NCBI GenBank assembly: GCA_035578155.1
Contig: JAPWDM010000033.1
Coordinates: forward strand, 139,001-203,000
From: Brachynemurus nebulosus
Taxonomy: Eukaryota; Arthropoda; Insecta; Neuroptera; Myrmeleontidae
DNA: 64,000 bases
Reading direction: 5' to 3'
Below the pieces are notes generated by a model that saw only the letters and a list, made by a program, of their open reading frames with translations, was not told the origin of the DNA and made no database searches. Of the stretch, positions 37,579 through 50,589 are shown in pieces (position 1 is the first letter of the stretch; every line of letters starts with the position of its first letter). The position numbers and the translations under genes are program-made.

Positions 37579-37942
37579 TACTTTATCTACGACTACCATG
37601 AAATTCACAATAAATGGTAAAAATTTGGTACAAATCTACAAATACCAATACATTAAAATTATGTAGTATTTGAAATTTATTAAAAACAAACGTAAAGATT
37701 CAGTTGCTAGGTAAAATTTTTGTACAGATTCTAATATGTATAATATGTAATATCACTGTATAATATAATTATAATATATAAGAATTAATAAAAGTGTAAT
37801 AGGCGTTGATATTTTTCATGTACATACGTGTAAAAGGCCATTTTTTGTACAGCTGGATATATGGCTGTACGTAAAAGGTAGCTTACTTGGATAGTATTTT
37901 GTACCATAAACAAGCAATTTCATGGTAGTCGTAGATAAAATA
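37579..37942. mobile_element. TIR element (TTTATCTACGACTACCATG)
   Basis: Left CTTTATCTACGACTACCATG-AAATT, inverted right TTTTATCTACGACTACCATG-AAATT. A degraded relative of one end is at 42785-42830. Non-coding. Confidence 0.65.
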
Positions 37943-38529
37943 GTTTTTTAGTTAAATATTTTCAAATTTTGTGTAGTGACTATCTAGAATGAACTGATGA
38001 AATTTTTTTCTGTAGGGGATTATGGGAACAGAGAAAATCGATATAAAAGTGTACGTCGAAATTCGCTGCTCCATTTGAATTACATGGATTTCATGGAGCT
38101 GGATTCATTTATATTGCATATTATACAAAAATCAGTAGTTTCATAATGTTGATAACAAAAATTTTGTCAAACAGTTACATATACCTATAAACAAAAGCTT
38201 CACGCAATTTAAAGACAATTTATTGCATAGTTGCTAAAAAAAAAAAAATACAAAAATACTATTTTATCATTATTTTGGTCACATTTCACCAATACAGACA
38301 TACTATGCGTTTATACGTATTAGGTACTTTGTTCATATACAGGCTCTTGTACATGCTAGTATGGAACGAAAGATCAACAATTAACACCACTCTAATATTG
38401 ATATTATTAGTACATAATATTAAATTAAAACTTTGTAGACTCATATATCTAAATAGAGCTAACTTAAATTTAATAGATTTGAGCGTTACATTATAATATT
38501 CCATATTTCCTATTAGTAGCTACATAAAA

Positions 38530-38920
38530 TACTTTTATGTCATACTAGTTCGTTATTGTGTTTTTATTGCTTAGTTACCAACTATCTAATGTCGTACTTC
38601 ATGCCGTGCGGGCATAAAGTTCACTTTATGGCCCGCGCGGGCATAAAGAGAAAAAAATTAGTCAACATTCACCTAGCAACGATAGTGTCTACTATGATAA
38701 AATGGCAATGTTATTAATTCAAACCGGATGTTTTAAAATACTGATTTGTATTGAGATTGGATTGCAATAACGAACTAGTATGACATAAAAGTTGGTATGC
38801 ACCACAGGCATAAACAGATGTGTATACCCTCGGGCGACTTACAAACCCTCGAGCCAGAGGCCCTCGGGTTTGTAACACGTCGCCCTCAGGGCATAAACAT
38901 CTATTTATACCCTTGGTACA
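38530..38920. repeat. Nested GC-rich palindromes
   Basis: An outer inverted pair (ACTTTTATGTCATACTAGTT at 38540 and its complement at 38774-38793) encloses GCGGGCATAAAG-TTCA-CTTTATGGCCCGC. Directly after it a 120-bp imperfect hairpin (38800-38920) has arms CAGGCATAAACAGATG and GGGCGACTTACAAACCCTCG. The high G+C stands out from the AT-rich surroundings. Confidence 0.8.
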
Positions 38921-39959
38921 TAAATAACTATACTTTGCAAAAATATAACATTTACTGCACATATTTTTGCAAAGTGTTTTATTTATTAATAGAGCTAACT
39001 TAATAAAATCCAAGTTTTAGTTTTAATAACAGTGGTTTATGTACATAAATTATCCTATAAATTAATTATTCAAATACTAAAAAAACATACATATTTTTTT
39101 TTAATAATGTATACTGGGTTTTCACCATATTCTATGGTTACACCATATTCTATACAATGTTATTTTTATTGTATTTGGCATTCTTTTCATTTGGCTGGCA
39201 TTCCTACTCATTTTATTTATTGTTTTATACGTCAAAAGCGTTTCATATTATTATAGATACGTATAAAATCTCTGAAAGACACGTTTAGTCTTGTTCAAAA
39301 AAATAAAAGTGTTTATATAAACAATAAAAATTATAAAATATAACTTTTAAAAACCATTATTATAAACAGTTATAAACAATTAATTGTTATCAATCATCAG
39401 TTTGACTATTTGTGTGTTCAAAATTAATTTAATAATAGTAATTAAATTACTAATTTCATTGATAATTTATCACAGTCAAAAGAAGTTTTTTTTAAATATT
39501 TTGAATATACATATACATATATAATATATAGTTATATATATTTAGACGGATTTACTGATAAATTTTAGTATGTGCTGGAATTTTAATCAAATTACGATGT
39601 TTAATATTATAATAGTTTTGTTAGTATCTTCGTTAATAACAAGGTATGATATTATTTATTTGAATATATAGACCTAATTTTATACTGTAATAGATACTTA
39701 TGTTAATTTTTATAAATAAATTTAAGGAGTCCAAAAGTAAATGTTTTGGATTAAGTTTTTAAAACTAAAGTAAGGTCATAGTATAATCATAATATAAAAG
39801 TTGTAAACTGTTATGTCATTTTTCAATAGGATAGGCATTAAAGGTATCGTTTCGTAAAGCTTTAATAAAAAATCAACTCTTTTTGTTCTTTTTTGTTTAT
39901 TTCATATATTCATTTTATACCACCTCAAGAATGTATTGTCAAAATGTTAAACCATAATA

Positions 39960-40169
39960 TTGGCGACGCAAAGATTCTCACTCGCGCCTCTGGTGGTAAA
40001 ATTAGAACTAGCATCAAGTAAAAATATACGTATACGATTAATGGGTGATATAAAAGTGTATAGTACATTTTTCTATCGGCAATTAAACGTATACAAAAAT
40101 TTTTACTTGATACAACTTCTAATTTAAAAAACCAGGAGTGCTCGCGTAATCTTTGCGTCGCCAATAATC
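39960..40169. mobile_element. Tc1/mariner-type foldback MITE, copy 1
   Basis: The ends TTGGCGACGCAAAGATT are perfectly inverted and flanked by TA. Complementarity continues into the body (AAATTAGAA, ATCAAGTAAAAAT, TATACG), so most of the element is a hairpin. A second copy is at 62708-62930. Confidence 0.88.
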
Positions 40170-40204
40170 TCGATACATTAGATATACATATTAGATTTGT
40201 GTTA

Positions 40205-40660
40205 AGCGGGTTCTACACGATGTTACGAACACCTTCCAACATTGGACGTTCGATGGTTCATCGCATCGTGTGGCCGTTGTTCGAATCTTCGAGTGTCCAA
40301 TGTCGAGCGTCAAACATTCGCATTTGGCCATGTCCCGCTCGATGTCGGTATTCTTGCACCGAGTCAAAGGGATGCTTCGAACGTTTGAAGTTCAATGTTG
40401 GTTGCGTTGGTTGGTTCGACTCAGCAACTGCACGACTCGTTCATGTGAAGAGAGACAACATCAGTGTATAACATTAGAGATAACATCAGACAGATAGCAG
40501 CCTCGTCCACTGAGTAGCATCACATCATCATTCGTATTGGATCAAACATTCGATTCACCGTGTAGCAGATACATTCGGCGCACCAACTATCGAACTTAAT
40601 TGCCTCAAACGTTCGATCGAACGTTGGAAGGAACGTTCGTAGCATCGTGTAGAACCGGCT
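40205..40660. mobile_element. Harbinger-type MITE with TTA duplication
   Basis: Left end AGCGGGTTCTACACGATG and inverted right end AGCCGGTTCTACACGATG, with TTA on both sides (40202-40204, 40661-40663). CGTTCGA and CATTCG words recur throughout. The open frames inside (75-90 aa) follow these repeats and do not look like protein. The 3-bp TTA duplication fits PIF/Harbinger. Confidence 0.85.
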
Positions 40661-40969
40661 TTATATTCAGACGTTATATATCATAGAGCACTAGAGATAA
40701 AATACCTATCTCTATACTACTGGAATCAGTGTAACCAGTTGAGATAGAAAATATGTTGTATACGTGGACGGTGTTTACTTTGCATTTGTGCGGTAAACTC
40801 TGTTAGTGTGAGTGATCGGAGGTGGTGATAGCCGTCACGTGACCCTGGTTCGCATATATATATGTGTGATACCACGACGCTACTTGTGCGCGTTCTACAA
40901 TGCTGACAACAATCAAATCTATTGTTGTTTGACTGACCTACACTCAGCGACGGGTACTGACCAAGTGAC

Positions 40970-41050
40970 TACTAAGCAGCCTAAGATGCACATAAATGCC
41001 CATAAGTGATTGCAGAAAAGAGATAGTTGTATTCGTTCTATTTGTTCTAT
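40970..41050 (+). repeat. Dispersed repeat shared with 58300-58375
   Basis: AGCCTAAGATGCACATAAAT through GATAG.TGTATTCGTTCTAT is nearly identical at both places (about 75 bp). Non-coding. Confidence 0.75.
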
Positions 41051-41693
41051 GTTATATATTATATTAGCTGTAGCCCGTGGTTTCACCCACGTAAAATTAT
41101 CTTAATTATTGGTCAAATGGTTAGATCAATTTTAAATTAGATATTCGGAAATTCTGTACATCAATTATTTATAATGCCTGGCTTCGCTCGTCAAACGAGT
41201 CTAAAGTAGCAATCTTCATATTTAAATAACATGGCTAATTTCCGCACCTTTATGTACCTAAATACCCATATCAATAGGTAGTTTTAGCAATATTTCCATT
41301 TTAGGCCTTGCTTGGGGCACCAAGACAGTAGGAGACAATTTTAATATCACAATTAATTTGGGGCTTATTTGATGGCCTTAACGGACAATTCTGACCCCCA
41401 GGTTCATTCAAATTTGATATTCCAAAATTCTGAGCATAATTCTCGTCTAATAACCCTAAATTAACCATATTCATATTTCCATAGCATATTTAATTTTCAT
41501 AAAATATTGTCAAAATCCAACCGTTTGATCTTAATCGTATTAGTGCTAGGGGTTAATTTTGAACTCACTTTGCATTTAAATTAAATATTCTAAATTTCTT
41601 TATAAAATCAGTTTCTTCTAGAGTTCCGCTCCGTTCGTCCAATGATTTTAAAATAGATATATATATATATGCATATTTATAGTGTACAGTGGA

Positions 41694-42012
41694 AACTCGA
41701 TATTTCGTCACTCTGTAACTCATCATATTCTATAACAATTCGTCACTCCTAAAAAAATGTACGTAGTGTAGTTGTTTATCTAATTAAATTTTGAAATTTA
41801 AATAGAAAAAAATTAAAGTGTGTCGTACCTAGTTGTAAAAATTCAATTAAACAAAGAAATACTCAAAATAAAGGGATATCTTTCTTTAAATATGTAAAAA
41901 TATTTAATTAATTTTTCTCTTTGGTTTCATTTTCAGACATATTTCATAATTTGTCTATTTCTGTAATTCATCGCCCCTCCGGTCTTGAGCATGATGAATT
42001 GTCGAGTGTATT
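41694..42012. mobile_element. Small TIR element carrying a THAP fragment
   Basis: Left CAGTGGAAACTCGATATTTC and, inverted at the right, ACTCGACAATTCATCA; TA at both edges. The ends are only partly alike. AATTCGTCACTC and AATTCATC words recur inside both ends. Confidence 0.6.
41810..41914 (+). pseudogene. THAP zinc-finger fragment
   Basis: The plus strand encodes KKLKCVVPSCKNSIKQRNTQ and NKGISFFKYVKIFN before a stop. The C-x4-C start and the ISFF block are the N-terminal part of a THAP domain, the DNA-binding module of P-element-type transposases and of many THAP proteins. The rest of the domain (C-x2-H and AVPTIF) is absent. It is most likely a remnant of the transposase of the surrounding element. 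Confidence 0.7.
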
Positions 42013-43143
42013 TAATTTTAATGCCTTGAGACTTTCCGTAGACACCCATATTGATAACTTTAGAAGCATTTGAATTTCGAAAGTTTTTTGAAGTCCGAGT
42101 GTTTTGGAGAACATTTCTGAACCTGTATTAATCGTCCAGCTATTAATTTATTGCGTTTTATATTAGTCCAGAATCCTAGGCAATAATTTTAATCTCACTT
42201 AATTTTTTCAAAATATCAATATTGTTCAAGTAAAATTTAGTCAAGATTCGCCGTCTTTTTTAGACCATTTTTGGGTCCTCAGCACCCTAGAGAGTCATTT
42301 CAACTTCACATTCGTTTATTTCATGACCTCAATAATGTTTTAGCAAAATTTGGTCAAGATTCATCCATTCTAGAGAGCTTTCATTTTCTAGGATCTCAAT
42401 ACTATTTCAGCAAAATCTGGTAGAGATTCGTCCAGCCATTTACAATAATCTATATTAGAATATAGGGTAAACCAATTTTTGAAAGTTGCTCTACTCGTCA
42501 AACGACTCCAGCGTAGCCGTATTCTTATTTCAGAAATATAGGTACCTAATTTTAACAACTTGTGACTTTTCTGTAGACAACCATACTTATTTAGATTTTT
42601 AGGAGTGGAGTACTTTTGGTCATTTAGTTTTGCGTAATTTTTATTGCTTCAGACTCCTGGGGATCAATTTTAAACTGACGTTAATTTATTCCGAAATTTT
42701 AAAAGGGTTTGTGTAACATTTAGTCAAAATTCATCAAAACCATTTATTTGAATTTTTTGAAAATAGTATTTTGTACAGTAAATAAGTAATTTCATACTAG
42801 GCATAGGTAAAAATATTTTAGGTGGTATCTATAGAAATATTTATTAATACTTAAAAATTACAAAAATTATTTTTTCTCAAACACTTAGCAACAATTTAAA
42901 AATTGTATAATTTTTTGATAAATTGGCCACAGATTGCTGTATGACAGTAATTAAAAATTAATATTTTACGGTTCTTCGTAAATTTCGACGGTTAGACAAA
43001 AAACTTTTCAAAACCATTTCTTAGCGAGCGCCTACGACCCAATAGGCACCTACATGCCAAATTTCAAGTTTTTAGGTATTGTAGTTTTGGAGATTTTGTG
43101 ATAGGTGAGTGAGTGAGTGTATGAGTGGTATTTCTCTTATATT

Positions 43144-43244
<101 letters not shown>

Positions 43245-43637
43245 TATATTGCTTGTTCAGGAATTGCAGGCATTCGATACAACGCAGCCTTATGTCAGGA
43301 GGTGTACCCTTCCGAATTTATTTATTATTTTATATATTATAGAACACTAAAAAATAAGGGGCACGTTTAGCGGCGGTAAATCTGTTTTAAGGGGTGTAAC
43401 TAGAGGTCAAACTTTAATTGTAAAAGGGGTTATTTAACTAATTTACATAGAAGGATTTTACAAATTTTGATGAAACTCGGTATGGATGTTTGTCACCACA
43501 GGTATCCGAAAACCCATTTAAAATATTTCAAAACATCACTTTTAACAGGGGTAACCGCCCTTACTTTTATAAAAAATTTGTGGAAGGCAGATGTTCACTC
43601 TGCTGCATTTTTCATAATAGTATGTTATAATTGTTAT

Positions 43638-43736
43638 ACACCAAGGGACTAAAGTGTGAGTTTTAATCCCGAGTGTGAAAGGCCCTCTGACAACAAATCA
43701 CACGAGAGATGAAAAAAAGACTTTAGTCTTGTGGTA
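43638..43736. mobile_element. GGGACTAAAG-family MITE, 99 bp
   Basis: Left CACCAAGGGACTAAAG, inverted right CCACAAGACTAAAG, with TA flanks. The core GGCCCTCTGACAACAAA matches 5752-5770. Confidence 0.7.
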
Positions 43737-43740
43737 TATA

Positions 43741-44457
43741 CAGGGTGTTAGTGAATAAGCGCGAAATATTTTAATGGGTGATTGCTGAGGTTTTTTTATG
43801 TAAAAAAGTTCATATCAACCCATGTCCGAAAACGCTTAGTTTCCAAGATACAGAGTGTTCAGTTTCTCGTCTTTTTTAAATATTTTCTTAAATATTTCAA
43901 AAACGTTTTGAGATATTCATATTAAATTTGGGATACGCTACGACAGGATAAATACCCATATTCTGAAGTAGACATAATATTTCCATTCAAACCAGTGGCG
44001 TCCGTACGGCCATATGATGATATATTTTTGAAGAAAGAAAGGGACGCCAATGATTTTCTCCAATTTGAAAATGTTTTTTTAAATGTTCTATAAATTGTAG
44101 ACGAAAATGACCTCTTAGTATTTTCTCGTTCATGTATGTGTCCGTTTTCAAGATAAAAGACAATTTTCAATTACTGTTCTTACTACAAAACTGGTTTCGG
44201 TTCTCGTATTAACTGCTGAGGTCATTTTATGAAAAAGTCTTACCAACAAAAAGGTGAAGACGCTTCATTTCTACAGTATGACCACATAATTTGTTTTTAA
44301 TTTAAGATAGAAAAATATTTTTAAAAAACAAGGAACGGGACACTCTGTATTTTGAAAACTAAGCGTTTTCGGACCTGGGTTCATATAAACTTTTTTACAT
44401 AAAAAAACCTCAGCAATCACCCATTAAAATTTTTCGCACTTATTCACTAACAGCCTG
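43741..44457. mobile_element. MITE with long TIRs (CAGGGTGTTAGTGAATAAG)
   Basis: Ends CAGGGTGTTAGTGAATAAGC and inverted CAGGCTGTTAGTGAATAAGT; arms continue for about 110 bp (GGGTGATTGCTGAGGTTTTT, CGAAAACGCTTAGTTT). TA flanks both sides (43739-43740, 44458-44459). A truncated inverted copy is at 25498-26036. No transposase. Confidence 0.9.
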
Positions 44458-45372
44458 TATACTATTTTTTGCAATTCCGAATAATTTAAGATTATATAAA
44501 TTTAAAATAAATTATTTAAATGTCATTCAAATTGTATGAAATTATATTATATCAAGTGTACAATACATAATTGTTTGTCTTTATCTACAAGTTTGAATTT
44601 ATGGTGAAAAATTTTTTAATTTTGTAAAATTGTCACTTAAATATAGAGATATATTATTTATCACTAACTAGTTTACGATTGATTAAACCATCATTAATTC
44701 TATTATTAACTTTAGTTTAACATACCAAATATTTAGTTTGATTACATGCATGCGTAAGGCGGTGGTTATACGGCCCTAATTTGTATGAAATTCTTTGATC
44801 TAATTGATTACAAAATACTAAAAATAATGTGTAATAATGATAAGAGGATTATTATATTATAAAATTTGATGAATTAGATATTAGACTGTAATTTTTCTTT
44901 AATCGAATAAATCTTTTATATCATCTACACTTTTGTATAAGCGTGTCTTTATATACCTATACGCAAACTAGACGACTGTCAAAATCAAAATCATCATTTT
45001 GTTTTTATTTTGAATTCAAATAATATGAAGTGTTCTAAAACAAAACTCGCCTAATTCATACAAAACGAGTTATTTAACGAAAAAAAATGGAAAAAATGAG
45101 TTTAATCACAATTTACTAGTTAGGCCATTTTTCCTATAATTTGAAGAAAAATCCCTTTTTGATTAAACTGTACTAAGCAATGCAAACTGAAGAATTCATT
45201 TCCATCGCTAACTCATTTTCGACCAAAAGTAGAGTAACCGAATTTTAATTTGGAACGTCTCATATTAAAATTTCTAGTGAAAATGGTAAATTTTTGCCAT
45301 CATAAATTTTCCTAATGTAGTATCTCAAAATGTCACAACCACTGAAATGATGATTCCATATTTTTTCAAATA

Positions 45373-45750
45373 CAGGTAAACCCTTTTTTATGCGGTAGAC
45401 AGGGACCGCATAAAAAAGTTTCAGCCAAAATACATAACTCAAAACGCTCAAAATCTCACGATTTCCTTAGAAGTTGCATTTCTAAACAAGATAAGACATT
45501 AATTTAGACGTGCTAAAGGATGCAATAATAACTTATATTCTTATGCGATGTAATGATTAATTGCTTAAAAAACAATAAAAAGTATTTTTATCAAAGAAAG
45601 TTATTATAGTTAACATTTAAGTTTCTTACTTTCTCTTTATTTGGATTCACATTATGCGGTGTGCCCATTATGCATTTTAATAACCATTTTTTTAAACCGC
45701 ATAAAAAAGAACATCGCACAAAAAAGAACCGCATAAAAAAGGTTTAGCTG
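45373..45750. mobile_element. Pogo/Tigger-type MITE (CAGSTAAACC..TTTTTTATGCGG)
   Basis: Left CAGGTAAACCCTTTTTTATG-CGG, inverted right CAGCTAAACCTTTTTTATGC-GG, TA flanks. ACCGCATAAAAAAG words repeat within both ends. Confidence 0.85.
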
Positions 45751-45751
45751 T

Positions 45752-47095
45752 ATAAAGAAGAGAATATATAAATAATTAATCTCAAGATGAAAAAATTTTG
45801 TATATGCAATCTTAAAACTCAGGTACAATAAAAATCGATTCAAATTTTATGTAATTTCAGTACTTACTTAAATGCGCTTTGAAAATTTATTATCTTTCTA
45901 AACTCTGTGGGTAAAAAATTTCATTTTCACTTTCACTGAAATATCACAAATTTCATAAATTCATATTTTCAGAATTTATTCATTTCACAGAAAAATCCTA
46001 AATTATTAAAAAAGCCAAATAATAATTAATAACAGTAAAAATAAAAATTTAAAAAAGAAAACATTTATTTATATTTACATTTTTATAAAAACATGTACTT
46101 ATTATTTTATACGCATTTCATTTAAAATGTCAAATTTTTCCAAACACATTGTTAATTTTAAAATTATGCAACTTTATTAATATTTCTTCACTGAAAATAC
46201 GATTAAAAATCAAAACTTAAAATTCATAACATTCACAATCCGTGTGAAATATTCACAGCAAGTGATCACAGCCAGTAAACATAAAAAAATTTTAAAAAAA
46301 TTAACTATTTATTAAATTTTCCTAGTTTTTCCGAATTTATGGTATCCACAAAATTCATAGCAACAAAAATTACCACAAAAGAATATTTACTTTTCTTAAC
46401 TTTTAACCATATAATAATATTTTGCTTGTATTTATAAGACTGAAGATTTGTTAACAATTAAAATGAGGAATTATTGCATTGGAATTTAAATAATAGTTAA
46501 GTGACACGGCCACTAGTAGCGCCATTAATGCGGCATTGTTCATATTTTAATTAAACTTTTTTTCTTGAAAATTAAATTGTCTCAGTACCTCAATTCCACA
46601 AGAAATTTTATAAAATTTTAAAAAAATATGTACTTTTTAAAACAGGGGACAATTTAATTTAAAAAAAAAAAAAATAATTTAAATTAAATAAATAATTTTA
46701 AATAAAGAAGCCATTAATAATATTGAGTAAAGGAATTTCTTACAAACAATAGTACATATAAATATGTAACCATGACACAAGCGAGAAATCAAGAATTTCG
46801 TTGAATTTCTTCTTGGATAATAATGAAGTGAAACATATTTTTCACTTAATATCAGAATTCTCCTGACTTAATTAATATTTTTATTCGCTAAAAATTAGAT
46901 AAAAATAACTTTACAACAAATTTCGTTTCAGAAAATAAAAATTTTATCCATTTTATAGTATTTCTACTAATAATTATATCAGTATTTTTGAGGGACGTTT
47001 TCTAACATCGAAATATATTACAATACGAAATTTCATTTAGTGGGCACTACTTCTATTTCAAATTATTTTCGAATTTTTGAAAATGTGGTCCTATA
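45752..47095. other. AT-rich stretch without a gene
   Basis: No feature recognised; only low-complexity A/T frames. Confidence 0.6.
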
Positions 47096-47099
47096 TTTC

Positions 47100-47400
47100 C
47101 GATAAATTCACTTTGGGATGAAACTTGTTATATATCTTAAGGATGTGAGTATAGTAGAACAGTAAAACGTTGGAAGTCCAAAAATCTTGGATGAGTTTTC
47201 CGGTCAGACACGTCCGATACCAGAAACCTCAAAAAATGAGTTTTTTGCAAAAATTTGCCAAATTTAAAACTTTTTCCAATTTTTTTTATGCTATGGTAAA
47301 AAGCCAAAAAAAACACATAAAATACTTTCTGAGCCATTATTCTAGGTAAGCGGATTTTCGAGAAAAAGTAACTTTTGTGATCGTAAATTCGCTATGTTAT
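47100..47400 (+). repeat. Dispersed repeat, family 'CTCTCGAA', copy 5 (diverged)
   Basis: AATCTTGGATGAGTTTTCCG, CAGACACGTCCGATACCAGA and TTTTCGAGAAAAAGTAA match the order of landmarks in copies 1-4. Confidence 0.6.
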
Positions 47401-47879
47401 GAAGAATGCCACAACAAGGGTATTTATTTATAAAGTAGGAATTTTGGATTTTTTGGGAAGAAAAAATATCTTCAAAAAGGCCTTCCAGTTTACTAAGGCC
47501 CTTTTTTAATATTTTTTAAAAATAAAACACAAAGGCTATTGGCGGATAAGCATGGGTAGGGATGCCCTCGTACGAATTGTGTTTCTATTGAATTTGAATT
47601 GTAACTGCTATCAATATAAAATTGAAATTTATTGAGTTTCAGCCCTTAAAAATTTACCCTTTGGGGGAAGAAATTATTTTTTGAAAATCGAAAAATCTTT
47701 TGAATGGCTTGACGGATTTGGATGAAGTTTTTATATGTTTCAGATACCTCTATAGTATGTCTCAGAAAAAATTGTCAGTTTCTTTTTTACCGGCTTCTTA
47801 CTATAATCTATGCAGGATATAATTTTTTTCACTTATTATTACACGAGAAATTTGTATTTTTCGAATAAGTTTGGGTTTG

Positions 47880-48010
47880 TCTAACAAAAATTTGTTGCCT
47901 AGCAATTTAACGAGAAGAACTGTCAACTAATAAAAACGCGACAGCGTAGCTGAAGCGCTTTTGGGTTGACAGTTCTTCGAGTTAAATTGCTTTTAGGCAA
48001 GAAATTTCAG
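47880..48010. repeat. Imperfect palindrome
   Basis: GCAATTTAACGAGAAGAACTG-TCAAC and the inverted GTTGACAGTTCTTCGAGTTA-AATTGC flank a CGACAGCGTAGCTGAAGCGC core. A degraded relative is at 58790-58880. Confidence 0.7.
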
Positions 48011-50589
48011 TTGTAGAAAACATAAATTTATTCAGAAAAAATATAAAACTCAAGTGTAATACGGTAAAATAATTTAACGAATAAAATAAATTAGTATAAT
48101 TCATATTATTATTTAATACATTGTTACTATGGTTCTGAAATCTGTTAAATTTACCAATAGGAGTTTCTGTTTCATTTTTATCGTGTTTACCTACAGTGAG
48201 ATGACCAATTAAATATTTTGTACTATTTTTTTCGCTGTAAAAATTTGTCCTAACTTTTTTTCCATGGTAAAAGTGACAAAACTACAATATTCTTATGGGA
48301 CTTGGTACACATGAGTTAAATTATCAGAATTAATTTCCGGGTGCGTCATAGTTAAAAAAGATTAAGCTTTATTTAAAAAATTTACGCTAAATTAGTATAC
48401 GCTTCTATGGGTATTCAGTCGATCGGAAATCGTTTGCAAATTTCGAATATGTTCACAAAAACGTTTGTGACTGCGTAGTTTTCGAAAAAAATAAAATAGT
48501 ACATTCAAGTCTTATCAAATTCGTCGATCAACCGAGCACTTATCATCAGTTTTTGAAACAACCAAAATGAAAATCCGCCTATAAACTTTCAACTACATTT
48601 AGAATTCTTGAGGCTACCGAAGATGAAGGCAAAAATTCGACTCCCGTGATGGGGCTCTGCTACTCACGGCTTTTTATTGAAAATGTGGCAAAGTGGACGT
48701 GTGTCTTCCACAAATTTATTATCTAGTTACCATCCTTAACACAATATATCAATGGCACACACGATGATGTAATTTAAGGAAGCTTTTTTTAAAAGCTTTT
48801 ATTTAACTTGCTATGTTAGTATGTTCATTTAGATCAAATCTTGCAACCAAAATTTAGACAACATCTAATTGAGCTAGAGGTTTCAAATTTTGCGTATGCG
48901 TATAACGTATTTAAATTTTTTTCTAATTTTTTTTTATTGTTTCATATGTTTGTACAACATCTTAAGATTGTTGTGTCAAAATTTAAAACAAATCGGAGTA
49001 AAACTAACTAAGATATAGAACTTGGAGCGTTTGTTGCACCGATACGTTTGTGCATCCTTCCCAGCAAGTACATGGCTTTGTGCTCTCGGAATCCCTAAAT
49101 TATTTTATTCATCGATGCGTCTTTGTAAGTATACTAATGTACACTGCAACCAATGACGTAGTTATGAAAAAAAATTTTCATATATAATATTGTATTTTCA
49201 GGTATACAAAACTTTAAAGCGATTTTCTGACACCATATTTGAAACGGGTGAATAGTTTAAATCAAAATCTACTCGACCGATTGTTTTGAAATTTTGTAGA
49301 CAGCTTCCTTACGTACTCGTAAAAGTAAATGACCAGGTATCCCTGGGAGCTTTTTTTTTTATTTTTCATAATTATTAATTTTACAATAACAAATAGGTCC
49401 ATTTTTTAGACAAAAATTTTCACTTCTAAGTGCCACCAAAAATTAAACGAAAAAAAATTTCCTCCCAGGTAGAGATGGGATTCTACCCGGAATTTTCCCG
49501 GGAAAATTCCCATAAAGTGGGTAAAAACGGGGTAAATTCTCGGGAAAATTCCCGAAAAGTGGGTATTTATTTTAATTTACTATTTATCGTAATATTTTGG
49601 AATTAAACTATTAAAACCGCTGTTTCATAAATAATATTTGCTAAACGTAAGTAATTAATCTTCACACTACATAAATACTAATTAATATATCGCGTTATTA
49701 TACAGTTTTTGTTCGACAGTCTCTAGACAATTTATTTTCATCGCTAGTTGTACAGTACGCGTTTCATTTTTCGATGCCAATTTCCTGGGCCTACCACGAC
49801 AGTTTTTTCCATAGTTTTCGCTCCTTTGGATTATGTTTTAAGTATTACAATTTCCGAAACGTCGAAATTTTTTAGCTCGATTCTCACTTGTCAATATTGA
49901 ATTTCGTGGAATTTTGATTTTTTTTTTTAAAACGTAGATATTTCTCTGAAACTTGAACACATTGAGTTTATAAATTTAAATTAATTGCTAACTTCGTTGA
50001 AAAGTCATCATAAGTTGATCCGACATAATATGTATACATGTATTTTTAAATTTAAAGATAAATAAACATTCAATATGTACTGTATGTAGTGGCTTTATGA
50101 TAATAATTAATGCCCGGACGTATAGTGCAGATCATAAATTATCCTGTCAAAATTGGCCCGAAAAACGTATCACCATTCGTTAGAAGCGGCACATAATTTA
50201 TCTATTTTTCATAAATACATTTATAATTTTTTTCTAAATGCGCTTTATAGTTTGTGTGACACGAACTAAAGAGGTACTCTACAAATATATTTTGTTTTGA
50301 AAACAATAAAATTTCATATAAACAACATAGTCGCTCAATTTAAGTTTGTAACATCACTCGCGCGACGAACGAACACAGTTTAATTTGATCAACTACATGT
50401 GAATTATGTAAACATCTATTTGAAGAAAAAATTTTTTTTCATACACTGAAACTATAAATCATCCTGTCAAAAACTTGAATTGTTGATAAAACATATATGA
50501 GAGGAGCGTGTCTTGTAAATTTTTATGAGGAGATATTTCTTGTACAAAGATACAAATAAATTAAAACTATTACATAATTCGATTCCACC

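Noticed and set aside
40199..40497. Two overlapping frames of 75-90 aa with Cys and Arg
   Set aside because: They follow the repeated CGTTCGA words of the Harbinger MITE and have no family features.
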